Shown: piece by piece, positions 9,172 through 17,212 of the stretch
Layout of the letters: each line of letters begins with the position of its first letter
How positions within the stretch are numbered: position 1 is the stretch's first letter
Origin: CAWCXF01 sp963799455
Lineage (GTDB): Bacteria > Pseudomonadota > Alphaproteobacteria > Rhodobacterales > Rhodobacteraceae
Assembly: GCA_963799455.1 (NCBI GenBank)
Contig: CAWCXF010000008.1
Span: forward strand, 496,001 to 560,000
Direction: 5' to 3'
DNA: 64,000 bases
Translations under genes and position numbers: made by a program
The notes under the pieces: model-generated
Databases searched by the model: none
What the model was told of the DNA's origin: nothing
The model's input: the letters and a program-made list of their open reading frames with translations, nothing else

Positions 9172-10293
9172 TCAGGCCGCCTCGCGCCCAGCGCCCGTCC
9201 TCGGGCGGCGGGCGCGCGCGTCGCGCGCGAGGCGGCCGTGCAGGAGCGCCAGCACGGCCGCCTCCTCTGGCCTGAGCTCCGACAGGCCGTCGCGCATCTC
9301 ACCCTCGATCTCCTCGCGCAGGTCGAGCGACAGCGCGTCCTCCAGGTAGCTGTCGAGGATCTCGGGGTGGATGTAGCACTTGCGGCAGATGGTGGGCGTG
9401 TTGCCCAGGCGCGCCGCGACGCGCTCGATCGCGGCGCGGATGTTGCTCTTGCGCTTGGCCTCGCTGTCCACCGCCTCGAACTCGCGCAGCGCCAGCGCCG
9501 CCAGCACCGTGCCGGCGAAGGTGCGGAAGTCCTTCGCGGTCACGTCCCGCCCGGCGATCTCGTGGAGGTAGGCGTTCACGTCGGCCGAGGTCACGTCGCG
9601 GCGCTCACCCTCCTCGTCCAGGTACTGGAAGAGCTTCTGCCCCGGCAGATCCTGGCAGGACTTCACGATCCTGGCGATGCGGCGGTCGCGCAAGGCGAGG
9701 TTCCAGCTCTTGCCGCTCTTGCCCTTGAAGCGGAACCGCAGCTCGGAGCCCTCGACGTCCACGTGCCGGCCGCGCAGGGTGCTGAGGCCGAAGCTCTTGT
9801 TCTGCTTGGCGTAGTCGTCGTTGCCGACCCGGATCAGGGTGCTCTCCAGCAGGTGGACGACGGCCGCCAGCACCTTCTCGCGCGGCAGGCCGCGGCGTCC
9901 CATGTCGGCGTCGACGCGGGCGCGGATCGCGGGCAGCGCCTCGGCGAAGGCGAACATGTGCTCGTACTTGGCGCTCTCGCGCACCTCGCGGAACCGGGGG
10001 TGGTAGCGGTACTGCTTGCGCCCCTTGGCGTCGCGCCCCGTCGCCTGGACGTGCCCCAGAGGGCTCGGGCAGATCCACACCTCGGTGTAGGCCGGCGGCA
10101 CGGCCAGCGCCTTGATGCGCGCGATCGTCTCCTTGTCGGTGACGCGCTTCCCGTCCGGTCCGCGATAGCTGAAGCCGCGCCCGGCCCTGCGGCGGCGGAT
10201 CCCCGGCTCCTCGTCGGAGACGTGGACGAGCCCGGCCGTCTCCGCCGCGTCCTGCGGATCGACGATGTCGCCTTGAGAGGCTCCCTTCGGCAT
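9172..10293 (-). CDS. DNA topoisomerase IB
   Basis: Poxvirus-type bacterial topoisomerase IB of 373 residues; relaxes supercoils by a transient 3'-phosphotyrosine nick. Blocks in order: GRGFSYRGPDGKRVTDKETI, PPAYTEVWICPSPLGHVQATG with DAKGRKQYRYH, a middle RVGNDDYAKQNKSFGLSTLR, KFRFKGKSGK-like RFRFKGKSGK, VTAKDFRTFAGTV, and near the C-terminus NTPTICRKCYIHPEI, whose tyrosine is the expected nucleophile. Start taken at the ATG at 10293; a GTG two codons upstream is possible. It diverges from speA across 150 bases. Confidence 0.93.
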   Translation of the reverse strand: MPKGASQGDIVDPQDAAETAGLVHVSDEEPGIRRRRAGRGFSYRGPDGKRVTDKETIARIKALAVPPAYTEVWICPSPLGHVQATGRDAKGRKQYRYHPRFREVRESAKYEHMFAFAEALPAIRARVDADMGRRGLPREKVLAAVVHLLESTLIRVGNDDYAKQNKSFGLSTLRGRHVDVEGSELRFRFKGKSGKSWNLALRDRRIARIVKSCQDLPGQKLFQYLDEEGERRDVTSADVNAYLHEIAGRDVTAKDFRTFAGTVLAALALREFEAVDSEAKRKSNIRAAIERVAARLGNTPTICRKCYIHPEILDSYLEDALSLDLREEIEGEMRDGLSELRPEEAAVLALLHGRLARDARARRPRTGAGREAA

Positions 10294-10305
10294 GGGCACG
10301 GGTCC

Positions 10306-10334
10306 GGTCGGTTGAGGCTGGGGTCCAACCGGCC
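10306..10334. promoter_or_regulatory. Imperfect inverted repeat in the topoisomerase/speA divergent region
   Basis: GGTCGGTTG at 10306-10314 and CAACCGGCC at 10326-10334 form arms that match at eight of nine positions around an 11-base centre. It lies 12 bases upstream of the topoisomerase start and about 110 upstream of speA. It could be an operator or leader hairpin; no regulator is known. Confidence 0.3.
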
Positions 10335-10443
10335 GCCCGCCCTGGGGTTCCGCGGCCTGCCCGCGAAGGGCCGCGGCGGGCTTCGCATTCCGCGCCGGCG
10401 CGTGTAGAGGGCGCGTTCCATCCCCGCCGGAAGGACGCCCGCC

Positions 10444-12378
10444 ATGCGACACCCCTCCGACGCCCGCCGTGCGCCTGCTGCCGCGCCCGATCCCGCCGAG
10501 GCGCCGGACCCCTACGGGCTGCGCCGCTGGGGCGGGGACCACATCGCCCAGCTGCCCAACGGCCATGTCGGGCTGCGCGACCCCGGCCGGCCCGAGGCGC
10601 GGCCGGTGGACCTCATCGGCGTGCTGCGCCAGCTCGACGACCGCGGCATCTCGACGCCCCTGGTGCTGCGCGTGACCTCCTACCTGGAGCGCCAGATCGC
10701 GCGCATCTGCGACGGCTTCGCCGCCGCGATCGAGGCGGGCGGATACCGGGGCGCCTATCGCGGCGTCTATCCGATCAAGGTCAACCAGCAGCCCGCCGTG
10801 GTCGAGGCGATCGTCGAGCACGGCCGCTCGCGCGGCTTCGGGCTGGAGGTCGGCTCGAAGCCCGAGCTGGTGATCGCGCTGTCCCAGGGGCTCGGCCCCG
10901 ACGCGCTCTTGATCTGCAACGGCATCAAGGACGCCGGGTTCGTGCGCCTGGCGCTGCTGTCGCTGCGCCTGGGCTTCGACACGGTGATCGTGCTCGAGAG
11001 CCCCCGCGAGCTCGACGTGGTGCTGGCCGAGGCCGCGGCCTTGGGCATCCGCCCGCGGCTGGGCGCGCGCATCAAGCTCTCGCAGCGCGTGGCCGGGCAG
11101 TGGTCGGCGTCCTCGGGCGACCGCTCCTCCTTCGGCATGACCACCGACCAGCTCATCGACCTGGTGGACCGGCTGCGCGAGGCGGGGCTGCTCGACGCGC
11201 TGGTGCTCCAGCACGCGCATCTCGGGAGTCAGATCCCCGACGTGATCGACGTGCGCCGCGCGGTGGCGGAGGCCTGCCGCTACTACGTCGAGCTCAGGCG
11301 CGAGGGCTGCGCGCTCACCCATCTCGACCTCGGCGGGGGCTTGGGCGTGGACTACACCGGCGAGCACCGCTCGTCGGCGGGCTCGATCAACTACACCATC
11401 GAGGAGTATTGCGAGAACATCGTCGAGACCGTGCAGTATGCGATGGAGGAGGCGGGCGAGCCCCACCCCACGCTCGTCACCGAATCGGGGCGCGCGACCG
11501 TCGCCACCTCCTCGATGCTGGTCTTCGACATCCTCGAGGCCACCCATCTCGACACCGACCGCGAGACGGCCGTCGAGGAGGGCGACAGCCACACGCTCGC
11601 CGACCTCGCCGCGGTGCCGTCCTACCTCACGCCGCGCCGCATCCAGGAGTGCCTCAACGACGCCAACTACTACCGCGGCGAGCTGCGCGCGCAGTTCGCC
11701 CAAGGCCGCGTCGGCCTGCGCGAGATGGCGCGGGGCGAGCGCATCTACCTCTACGCCATCGGGCGCATCCGCGAGTTCGCCATGGCCCAGCCGGGGGGGC
11801 CGACCGAGGACGTGGAGGCCGCGCTCGACGACCTCGCCGACATCTACCACGGCAACTTCTCGCTCTTCCAGTCGCTTCCCGACATGTGGGCGATCGACCA
11901 GCTCCACCCGATCGCCCCCCTCCAGCGCCTCGACGAGACCCCCGACCGCCGCGCCTGGATCTCGGACATCACCTGCGACAGCGACGGGCGCATCGATCGC
12001 TTCGTGCTGGGCTCGGGCGTGGGCCGCGCGCTGCCGGTCCACGCTTTGCGCGAGGGCGAGCCCTACCACCTCGGCGTCTTCTTCGTCGGCGCCTACCAGG
12101 AGACGCTGGGCGACCTGCACAACCTCTTCGGCGACACCAACGTGGTGACGATCGCGCTCAGGGGCGACGGCGGCTTCGACCTCGTCCACGAGGTCGAGGG
12201 CGACACGGTGTCCGAGGTGCTGAGCTACGTCGAGTACCAGCCCCCCGCGATGCTCGACGCCTTCAAGGCGCGCGTCGAGGCCGCCGTCTCGCGCGGCGAG
12301 CTGTCCACCCGCCAACGCCGCGCCACGATCGCCGCCTTCAAGGAGGTGCTCGGGGGCACGACCTACCACGAGGGGTAG
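10444..12378 (+). CDS. speA: Biosynthetic arginine decarboxylase
   Basis: PLP enzyme converting arginine to agmatine, first step of putrescine/spermidine synthesis here. The 644-residue length and fold order match SpeA: GVYPIKVNQQPAVVEAIVEHG holds the PLP lysine (residues ~110), followed by GLEVGSKPEL, ICNGIKD, LGARIKLS, HAHLGSQIPD, LDLGGGLGVDY and TESGRA. The C-terminal half carries the extra domains typical of SpeA, with FGDTNVV and VEYQ blocks. It is the first gene of a four-gene polyamine run that ends in agmatinase. Confidence 0.95.
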   Translation: MRHPSDARRAPAAAPDPAEAPDPYGLRRWGGDHIAQLPNGHVGLRDPGRPEARPVDLIGVLRQLDDRGISTPLVLRVTSYLERQIARICDGFAAAIEAGGYRGAYRGVYPIKVNQQPAVVEAIVEHGRSRGFGLEVGSKPELVIALSQGLGPDALLICNGIKDAGFVRLALLSLRLGFDTVIVLESPRELDVVLAEAAALGIRPRLGARIKLSQRVAGQWSASSGDRSSFGMTTDQLIDLVDRLREAGLLDALVLQHAHLGSQIPDVIDVRRAVAEACRYYVELRREGCALTHLDLGGGLGVDYTGEHRSSAGSINYTIEEYCENIVETVQYAMEEAGEPHPTLVTESGRATVATSSMLVFDILEATHLDTDRETAVEEGDSHTLADLAAVPSYLTPRRIQECLNDANYYRGELRAQFAQGRVGLREMARGERIYLYAIGRIREFAMAQPGGPTEDVEAALDDLADIYHGNFSLFQSLPDMWAIDQLHPIAPLQRLDETPDRRAWISDITCDSDGRIDRFVLGSGVGRALPVHALREGEPYHLGVFFVGAYQETLGDLHNLFGDTNVVTIALRGDGGFDLVHEVEGDTVSEVLSYVEYQPPAMLDAFKARVEAAVSRGELSTRQRRATIAAFKEVLGGTTYHEG

Positions 12379-12581
12379 GGGCGCGGTCGGCCTTTCAGCG
12401 CCGCCCCACGCGTCGGCGCTCTCCTCCCGGCGCGGGGGGGTCCGCCCCCGGGGCCGGGGTGCCGGTCGACGCCGCGCCCGACGCATCCCGGCGCCGAGCC
12501 GCGCGCCGTCCGGCGGTTGAACGCGTGCGGCCGCCTCTGCTAGGGCTGGCCGCGCACCCCCTCCCGACGCGAGCCCCCGAA

Positions 12582-13787
12582 ATGCCCCACACCCTCGTCA
12601 TCGGAGCCGGCGGCGTCGGCTCCGTCGCGGTCCACAAGATGGCGCAGCGCCCGGAGGTGTTCGAGCGCCTGAGCCTCGCCTCGCGCCGGAGGTTCAAATG
12701 CGACGCCATCGCGTCGAGCGTGCGCGAGCGCACGGGCCGCGAGGTCGAGACCCACGAGCTGGACGCCGACGACGTGGACGCGACCGCGCGGCTGATCGAG
12801 GCGATCCGGCCCGACCTGCTGGTCAACCTCGCGCTGCCCTATCAGGATCTCACGCTGATGGAGGCGTGCCTGAGGACCGGCGTGCCCTATCTCGACACCG
12901 CCAACTACGAGCCGCGCGACGAGGCGCGCTTCGAGTACTCGCACCAATGGGCGCTGCACGAGCGCTTCCGCGAGGCCGGGCTGATGGCGCTCTTGGGCTC
13001 GGGCTTCGATCCGGGCGTCACCTCCGTCTTCGCCACCTACATCCGCAAGCACCTGCTCGACGAGATCCGCACCCTCGACATCCTCGACTGCAACGGCGGC
13101 GAGCACGGGCAGGCCTTCGCCACCAACTTCAACCCCGAGATCAACATCCGCGAGATCACCGCCCCCGCGCGCCACTGGGAGGGCGGCCGGTTCGTCGAGA
13201 GCCCGGCGCTCTCGACGAAGAAATCCTTCGACTTCCCCCAGGTCGGCGAGCGGGCGATGTATCTGATGTATCACGAGGAGCTGGAGAGCCTCGCGCGCCA
13301 CCTGCCCGAGATCGAGCGCATCCGGTTCTGGATGACCTTCGGCGAGTCCTACCTCACCCATCTGCGGGTGCTGGAGGCGGTCGGCATGACCTCGATCGCG
13401 CCCGTCCCCTACGAGGGCCGCGAGATCGTGCCCTTGCAGTTCCTCAAGGCGGTGCTGCCCGAGCCCGCCTCGCTCGGGCAGGCCACGCGCGGCAAGACCT
13501 GCATCGGCGACATCGCCACGGGGACCAAGGACGGCGCCGAGCGCACGGTCTACGTCTACAACGTCTGCGACCACGAGGAGGCCTACCACGAGACCGGCAA
13601 CCAGGCCGTCAGCTACACCACCGGCGTGCCCGCGATGATCGGCGCCATGCTGATGCTCACGGGCCGGTGGAAGGGGACGGGCGTCTTCAACATGGAGGAG
13701 CTCGACCCCGACCCCTTCATGGAGGCGCTGAACGCGAACGGCCTGCCCTGGCAGGTCCGCGACCTGCCCGGGCCCCTGCCGTTCTGA
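12582..13787 (+). CDS. Carboxynorspermidine/carboxyspermidine dehydrogenase (saccharopine dehydrogenase family)
   Basis: 401 residues. Condenses putrescine (or diaminopropane) with aspartate semialdehyde and reduces the imine with NADPH. Visible: N-terminal nucleotide motif VIGAGGVGSVAVHKMA, NLALPYQDLTLMEACL, YLDTANYEPRDEA, GLMALLGSGFDPGVTSVF and DILDCNGGEHG, the usual order for this saccharopine-dehydrogenase-like family. The 200-base gap from speA has no gene. Next to nspC and speB it defines the aspartate-semialdehyde route to spermidine; SAM decarboxylase and spermidine synthase are not in the window. Confidence 0.93.
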   Translation: MPHTLVIGAGGVGSVAVHKMAQRPEVFERLSLASRRRFKCDAIASSVRERTGREVETHELDADDVDATARLIEAIRPDLLVNLALPYQDLTLMEACLRTGVPYLDTANYEPRDEARFEYSHQWALHERFREAGLMALLGSGFDPGVTSVFATYIRKHLLDEIRTLDILDCNGGEHGQAFATNFNPEINIREITAPARHWEGGRFVESPALSTKKSFDFPQVGERAMYLMYHEELESLARHLPEIERIRFWMTFGESYLTHLRVLEAVGMTSIAPVPYEGREIVPLQFLKAVLPEPASLGQATRGKTCIGDIATGTKDGAERTVYVYNVCDHEEAYHETGNQAVSYTTGVPAMIGAMLMLTGRWKGTGVFNMEELDPDPFMEALNANGLPWQVRDLPGPLPF

Positions 13788-14289
13788 GGCCGCGTGCCGC
13801 GATGACCGAGGGAGCCCCGAGCACCTGGCCCGCCGCGGCGAGTTGCGGCCGGGGCGTGGGCGCCGGCCCGAGCGTGGGGGCCGGCCCGAGCGTGGGGGCC
13901 GACCCGAACGCGGGCAGGGAGCCGGGCGCGCCGGCCGCCTTGGATGCACGTCTCGGTCCCGTCGGGCGCGCCGCCGTCGATGCGGGACGCGCTGCCGCCC
14001 TCGGCGCGGGGACCGCCGCGCCCGCGCCGACCGGCGCCGTGCTCGGGGTCTCGGAACCCGAGCGGGGGAGCGTGGATGGCGCCCCTCGTCGGGGCGGGGC
14101 GGGCGGGCGGCCCAGACCGAGCGCGGGCGGCTTCGCGGGGGACATCGCCGCGGGAGCGGACGGCCCGGCGGCTGCGCCCCCGGCGTCCCGCCACGCTCGC
14201 CCCGAGGGCGGGGTCTCGCGCTCCGGGGCCGCGGTCCCGTCCCCGCTTCGAGCGTTCCCCGGCGAGAGCCCCGAGCGAGGGATCCGCAC
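13788..14289. other. GC-rich spacer with a low-complexity open frame
   Basis: 502 bases inside the polyamine cluster. An ATG-started frame at 13802-14293 encodes only Ala/Gly/Pro/Ser/Arg-rich low complexity, including a GAGPSV hexapeptide repeat, and its TGA overlaps the nspC GTG. It has no domain and I doubt it is a real gene, although the overlap could give translational coupling. The last bases, GCGAGGGATCC, supply a ribosome site for nspC. Confidence 0.5.
13847..13918. repeat. 18-bp tandem repeat, about four units
   Basis: Two exact copies of GGCCCGAGCGTGGGGGCC (13865-13882, 13883-13900) are flanked by diverged copies (13847-13864 and 13901-13918). Each unit has GGCCC/GGGCC complementary ends and could fold on itself. 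Period 18 equals six codons. Confidence 0.85.
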
Positions 14290-15549
14290 GTGACCGAGAC
14301 CGTCGAGCGCCCCCACGAGGCCCCGACCGGGGCCGCCGCCCCCTCCGCGGCCGCGCCGCCCGCCGAGCGCGCGGCCATGGCCACCCGCGCGGGCGGCGCG
14401 GGGGCCTTCGCGCGCTTCGACCTCGCGCGCGTGCCGAGCCCCTGCTTCGTGGTCGATCGCGCCGCGATCGAGCGCAACCTCGTCACCCTGCGCGACGTGG
14501 CCGACCGCTCGGGCGCGAGCGTGCTGCTCGCGCTCAAGGCGTTCTCGATGTGGCGGCTGGGCGGGCTCGTGGGGCGCCACCTCCACGGCACCTGCGCCTC
14601 GGGGCTGTGGGAGGCGCGGCTCGCGCGGCAGCACTACCCCGGCCTCGTCTCGACCTACGGCGCGGCCTACAAGGCCGCGGACCTGCCCGAGATCCTCGCG
14701 CTCTCGGACCACGTGACCTTCAACACGCCGGGCCAGATCCGCCGCTTCCGACCCCTGGTCGAGGCCGCCCGCGCGGCAGGCCACCGATTCGAGGTCGGCC
14801 TTCGCATCAACCCCGAGCACTCCGAGGGCGAGGTCGCGCGCTACGACCCCGCGGCCCCCTTCTCGCGGCTCGGCACGCCCGTGAGCCGGATCGCGGCGGA
14901 GGATCTGGCGGGCGTGGACGGGCTGCACCTCCACACGCTGTGCGAGCAGGACGTGCCGCCGCTCGCGCGCACCTGGGCAGCGGTGCGGCCCTTCGTGCTG
15001 CGCCACGCCGAAGGGCTCCGTTGGCTCAACCTCGGCGGCGGGCACCACGTCACGCGCGCCGACTACCAGCGCGACGACCTCGCGGCGCTGCTGCGGAGCA
15101 TCGCCGAGGAGACCGGGCTCCACGTCGTCATCGAGCCCGGCGAGGCGGCGGCGCTCGACGCCGGGATCCTGGTGGGCGAGGTGCTGGACCTGCTCGACAA
15201 CGCGATGCCCGTGGCGGTGCTCGACGTGTCGGCCACCTGCCACATGCCCGACGTGATCGAGGCGCCCTACCGCCCCGCGCTCCTGGGCGAGCCCGAACGG
15301 GGCGCCACGGTCCGCCTCGGCGGCCCGTCCTGCCTCGCCGGAGACGTGATCGGCGACTACCGCTTCGAGCGGATGCCCGAGCCCGGCGATCGCCTGGCCT
15401 TCCTCGATCAGGCGCACTACTCGATGGTCAAGACCACCACCTTCAACGGCGTGCCCCTGCCCGCCATCGCGCTCTGGGACAGCCGCACGGACGCGCTGGA
15501 GATCGTCCGCAGCTTCACGGACGAGGCGTTCCGGTCGCGGCTGTCGTGA
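14290..15549 (+). CDS. nspC: Carboxynorspermidine/carboxyspermidine decarboxylase
   Basis: PLP alanine-racemase-fold decarboxylase completing spermidine (or norspermidine) synthesis. Blocks: SPCFVVDRAAIERNL, LLALKAFSMW with the PLP lysine, TCASGLWEARLA, STYGAAYK, GLRINPEHSE, HLHTLCEQD, NLGGGHHVT, EPGEAAAL, VLDVSATCHMPDV with a catalytic cysteine, and DQAHYSMVK. The GTG at 14290 has GAGGGA upstream; an ATG at 14377 is the alternative and would remove a 29-residue Ala/Pro-rich N-terminus that resembles the spacer translations. 419 residues from GTG, 390 from ATG; family members are usually 370-400. Confidence 0.92.
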   Translation: MTETVERPHEAPTGAAAPSAAAPPAERAAMATRAGGAGAFARFDLARVPSPCFVVDRAAIERNLVTLRDVADRSGASVLLALKAFSMWRLGGLVGRHLHGTCASGLWEARLARQHYPGLVSTYGAAYKAADLPEILALSDHVTFNTPGQIRRFRPLVEAARAAGHRFEVGLRINPEHSEGEVARYDPAAPFSRLGTPVSRIAAEDLAGVDGLHLHTLCEQDVPPLARTWAAVRPFVLRHAEGLRWLNLGGGHHVTRADYQRDDLAALLRSIAEETGLHVVIEPGEAAALDAGILVGEVLDLLDNAMPVAVLDVSATCHMPDVIEAPYRPALLGEPERGATVRLGGPSCLAGDVIGDYRFERMPEPGDRLAFLDQAHYSMVKTTTFNGVPLPAIALWDSRTDALEIVRSFTDEAFRSRLS

Positions 15550-15856
15550 GGGGCGCGAGGGAGGCCGGCCGGGGCGGGGACGAAAGGGTGGGCGGACTCG
15601 CCCCGACGGGCCGCTCCGGGCGTGATCCTCGTGAGGGCGCAGGCCGGGGCGGCGCGAACGCGGGCGGAGCGGACAGGCCCGGCGCCGCCGGGGCGGGGAC
15701 GGGCCGCCCCGAGGGGTCGGGGCGCGGCGCGGGCGAGCGGAGCCGTCCCCCGCGGCCGGGGCGCGAGGGGCGCGGGTCCGACCGGCCCGGACATCGGCGC
15801 AGCCGGTGGACCCGCCGGGCGCCGTCGCCGTCGGCCCCCACGCGCGAGGCGCGGCG
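15550..15856. other. GC-rich spacer, no gene recognised
   Basis: 307 bases between nspC and speB. Only low-complexity translations. The speB frame is open upstream to an ATG at 15806, so part of this stretch could be translated if that start is used. Confidence 0.5.
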
Positions 15857-17086
15857 GTGAGCGCCGCGGGGGCGGACGGCCCCGGGGCGGGCGAGCGCGA
15901 CGCGAAGGCGGATGCCGCGAGCGCGGCCGGCCCCTCAGCCCCCGCGTTCCTCCAGGGCGAGCTGTCGGAGGCCGAGGGCGGCCCCGGCGCGCTCTTCCAC
16001 GTCCTGCCGGTGCCGCTCGAGCGGACCGTCTCCTACGGCGCCGGCACGGCCCGCGGCCCCGAGGCGATCCTGAGGGCCAGCCGCGAGCTCGAGCGGATCT
16101 GCCCGGCCGGGCCGACCGCACTCGTCGCGTCCTCCGGGGTCCGCACGCCTGGCGGAGCGAGCGCGACCGGAGGCCCCGGAGCCTCGGATGACCGGGGCGC
16201 AGCCAGCACGTCCAGCGATCCGAGCGCACCCGACGGGATGACCGCACCCGGCGGGGTGGCCGCACCCGGCGGCCCCGGAGCCCCCCACGGTCAAGGCCGT
16301 CCGAGCGATCACCGCGCGCCCGGCGATCCGGGCGAGTGGGAGGAGCCGTGCCGGCTCGGGATCCACACGCTGCCGGCGCTGCCCTGCGACGGCCCCGTCG
16401 CCGAGGTGATGCGCGACCTGCGCGCGCAGGTCGGCGCGATTGCCGCCGGGGGCCGGGTGCCGGTCGTGCTCGGCGGCGAGCACTCGCTGACCTACGGCGC
16501 CGCGATGGGGGTGGCCGACGCGCTCGGGCGAGGCTTGGGGGTGGTGCAGGTGGACGCCCACGCCGACCTGCGCCGGGCCTATGGCGGCGAGCCGCACTCC
16601 CATGCGAGCGTGATGGACCTCCTCGCGCGCGAGGGCGTGGCGCTGGCGCAGGTCGGCGTGCGGGCGCTCTGCCGCGAGGAGCTGGCGGCGCGCGATCGCT
16701 TCGGCGTCGCCGCCTGGGACGCCCTGCCCCTCGCGCGCGGTCGGGCCGGCGAGGTCCGGCTGCCCGAGGGCTTCCCGAACGACCTCTACCTCAGCTTCGA
16801 CGTGGACGGCCTCGACCCTTCGGTGATGCCCGCCACCGGCACCCCGGTGCCGGGGGGCCTGGGCTTCGAGGAGGCGCTGGGCCTCGTCGAGCGGCTGACT
16901 GAGGGCCGTCGGATCGTCGGCCTCGACGTGGTGGAGCTCGCGCCCTCCGCGGCGCTGCCGCATTGCGACTTCACCGCGGCGCAGCTCGCCTACCGCCTGA
17001 TGGCGCTGGCCGCGCGGGGGCGAGGCGGGCCCGATGCGAGCGTCGGCGCCCCCGGGTCCGCCGATCCCGCCCGCCAGGGGAGATGA
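15857..17086 (+). CDS. speB: Agmatinase (ureohydrolase) with a low-complexity internal insertion
   Basis: Hydrolyses agmatine to putrescine plus urea, linking speA to the downstream polyamine steps. The manganese-binding motifs are intact: VLGGEHSLTYG, VQVDAHADLR and SFDVDGLDPSVMPATGTPVP. N-terminal blocks VPLERTVSYGAGTARGPEAI are normal. Between ASRELERICP and RLGIHTLPALPCDGP about 65-70 extra residues are inserted (residues ~90-159), Gly/Ala/Pro/Ser-rich and carrying a six-residue repeat (APDGMT/APGGVA/APGGPG) from an 18-bp DNA repeat. Total 409 residues against about 320 usual. Start GTG 15857 is a guess; ATG 15806 adds 17 low-complexity residues. Confidence 0.9.
   Translation: MSAAGADGPGAGERDAKADAASAAGPSAPAFLQGELSEAEGGPGALFHVLPVPLERTVSYGAGTARGPEAILRASRELERICPAGPTALVASSGVRTPGGASATGGPGASDDRGAASTSSDPSAPDGMTAPGGVAAPGGPGAPHGQGRPSDHRAPGDPGEWEEPCRLGIHTLPALPCDGPVAEVMRDLRAQVGAIAAGGRVPVVLGGEHSLTYGAAMGVADALGRGLGVVQVDAHADLRRAYGGEPHSHASVMDLLAREGVALAQVGVRALCREELAARDRFGVAAWDALPLARGRAGEVRLPEGFPNDLYLSFDVDGLDPSVMPATGTPVPGGLGFEEALGLVERLTEGRRIVGLDVVELAPSAALPHCDFTAAQLAYRLMALAARGRGGPDASVGAPGSADPARQGR
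16226..16279. repeat. 18-bp tandem repeat inside speB, three units
   Basis: Units GCACCCGACGGGATGACC (16226-16243), GCACCCGGCGGGGTGGCC (16244-16261) and GCACCCGGCGGCCCCGGA (16262-16279) follow one another in frame, encoding hexapeptides. They lie in the middle of the low-complexity insertion of agmatinase. Confidence 0.9.
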
Positions 17087-17212
17087 ACGGGCTCCGACGC
17101 CGGGGGCGTCCCGAGCCTCGGGCCCCATGGCCGGCGGCGCTCGGCGCGCCGGCAAGGGCAGCCGGAGCGAGCAGGCCCGACGCATCGCCCTCCCGCGTAT
17201 CAAGCGACATTC

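Noticed and set aside
13802..14293. ATG-started 163-codon frame in front of nspC
   Set aside because: Low-complexity Ala/Gly/Pro/Ser/Arg content driven by an 18-bp repeat, no domain, weak start context. Its overlap with the nspC GTG is noted but not enough to call a gene.
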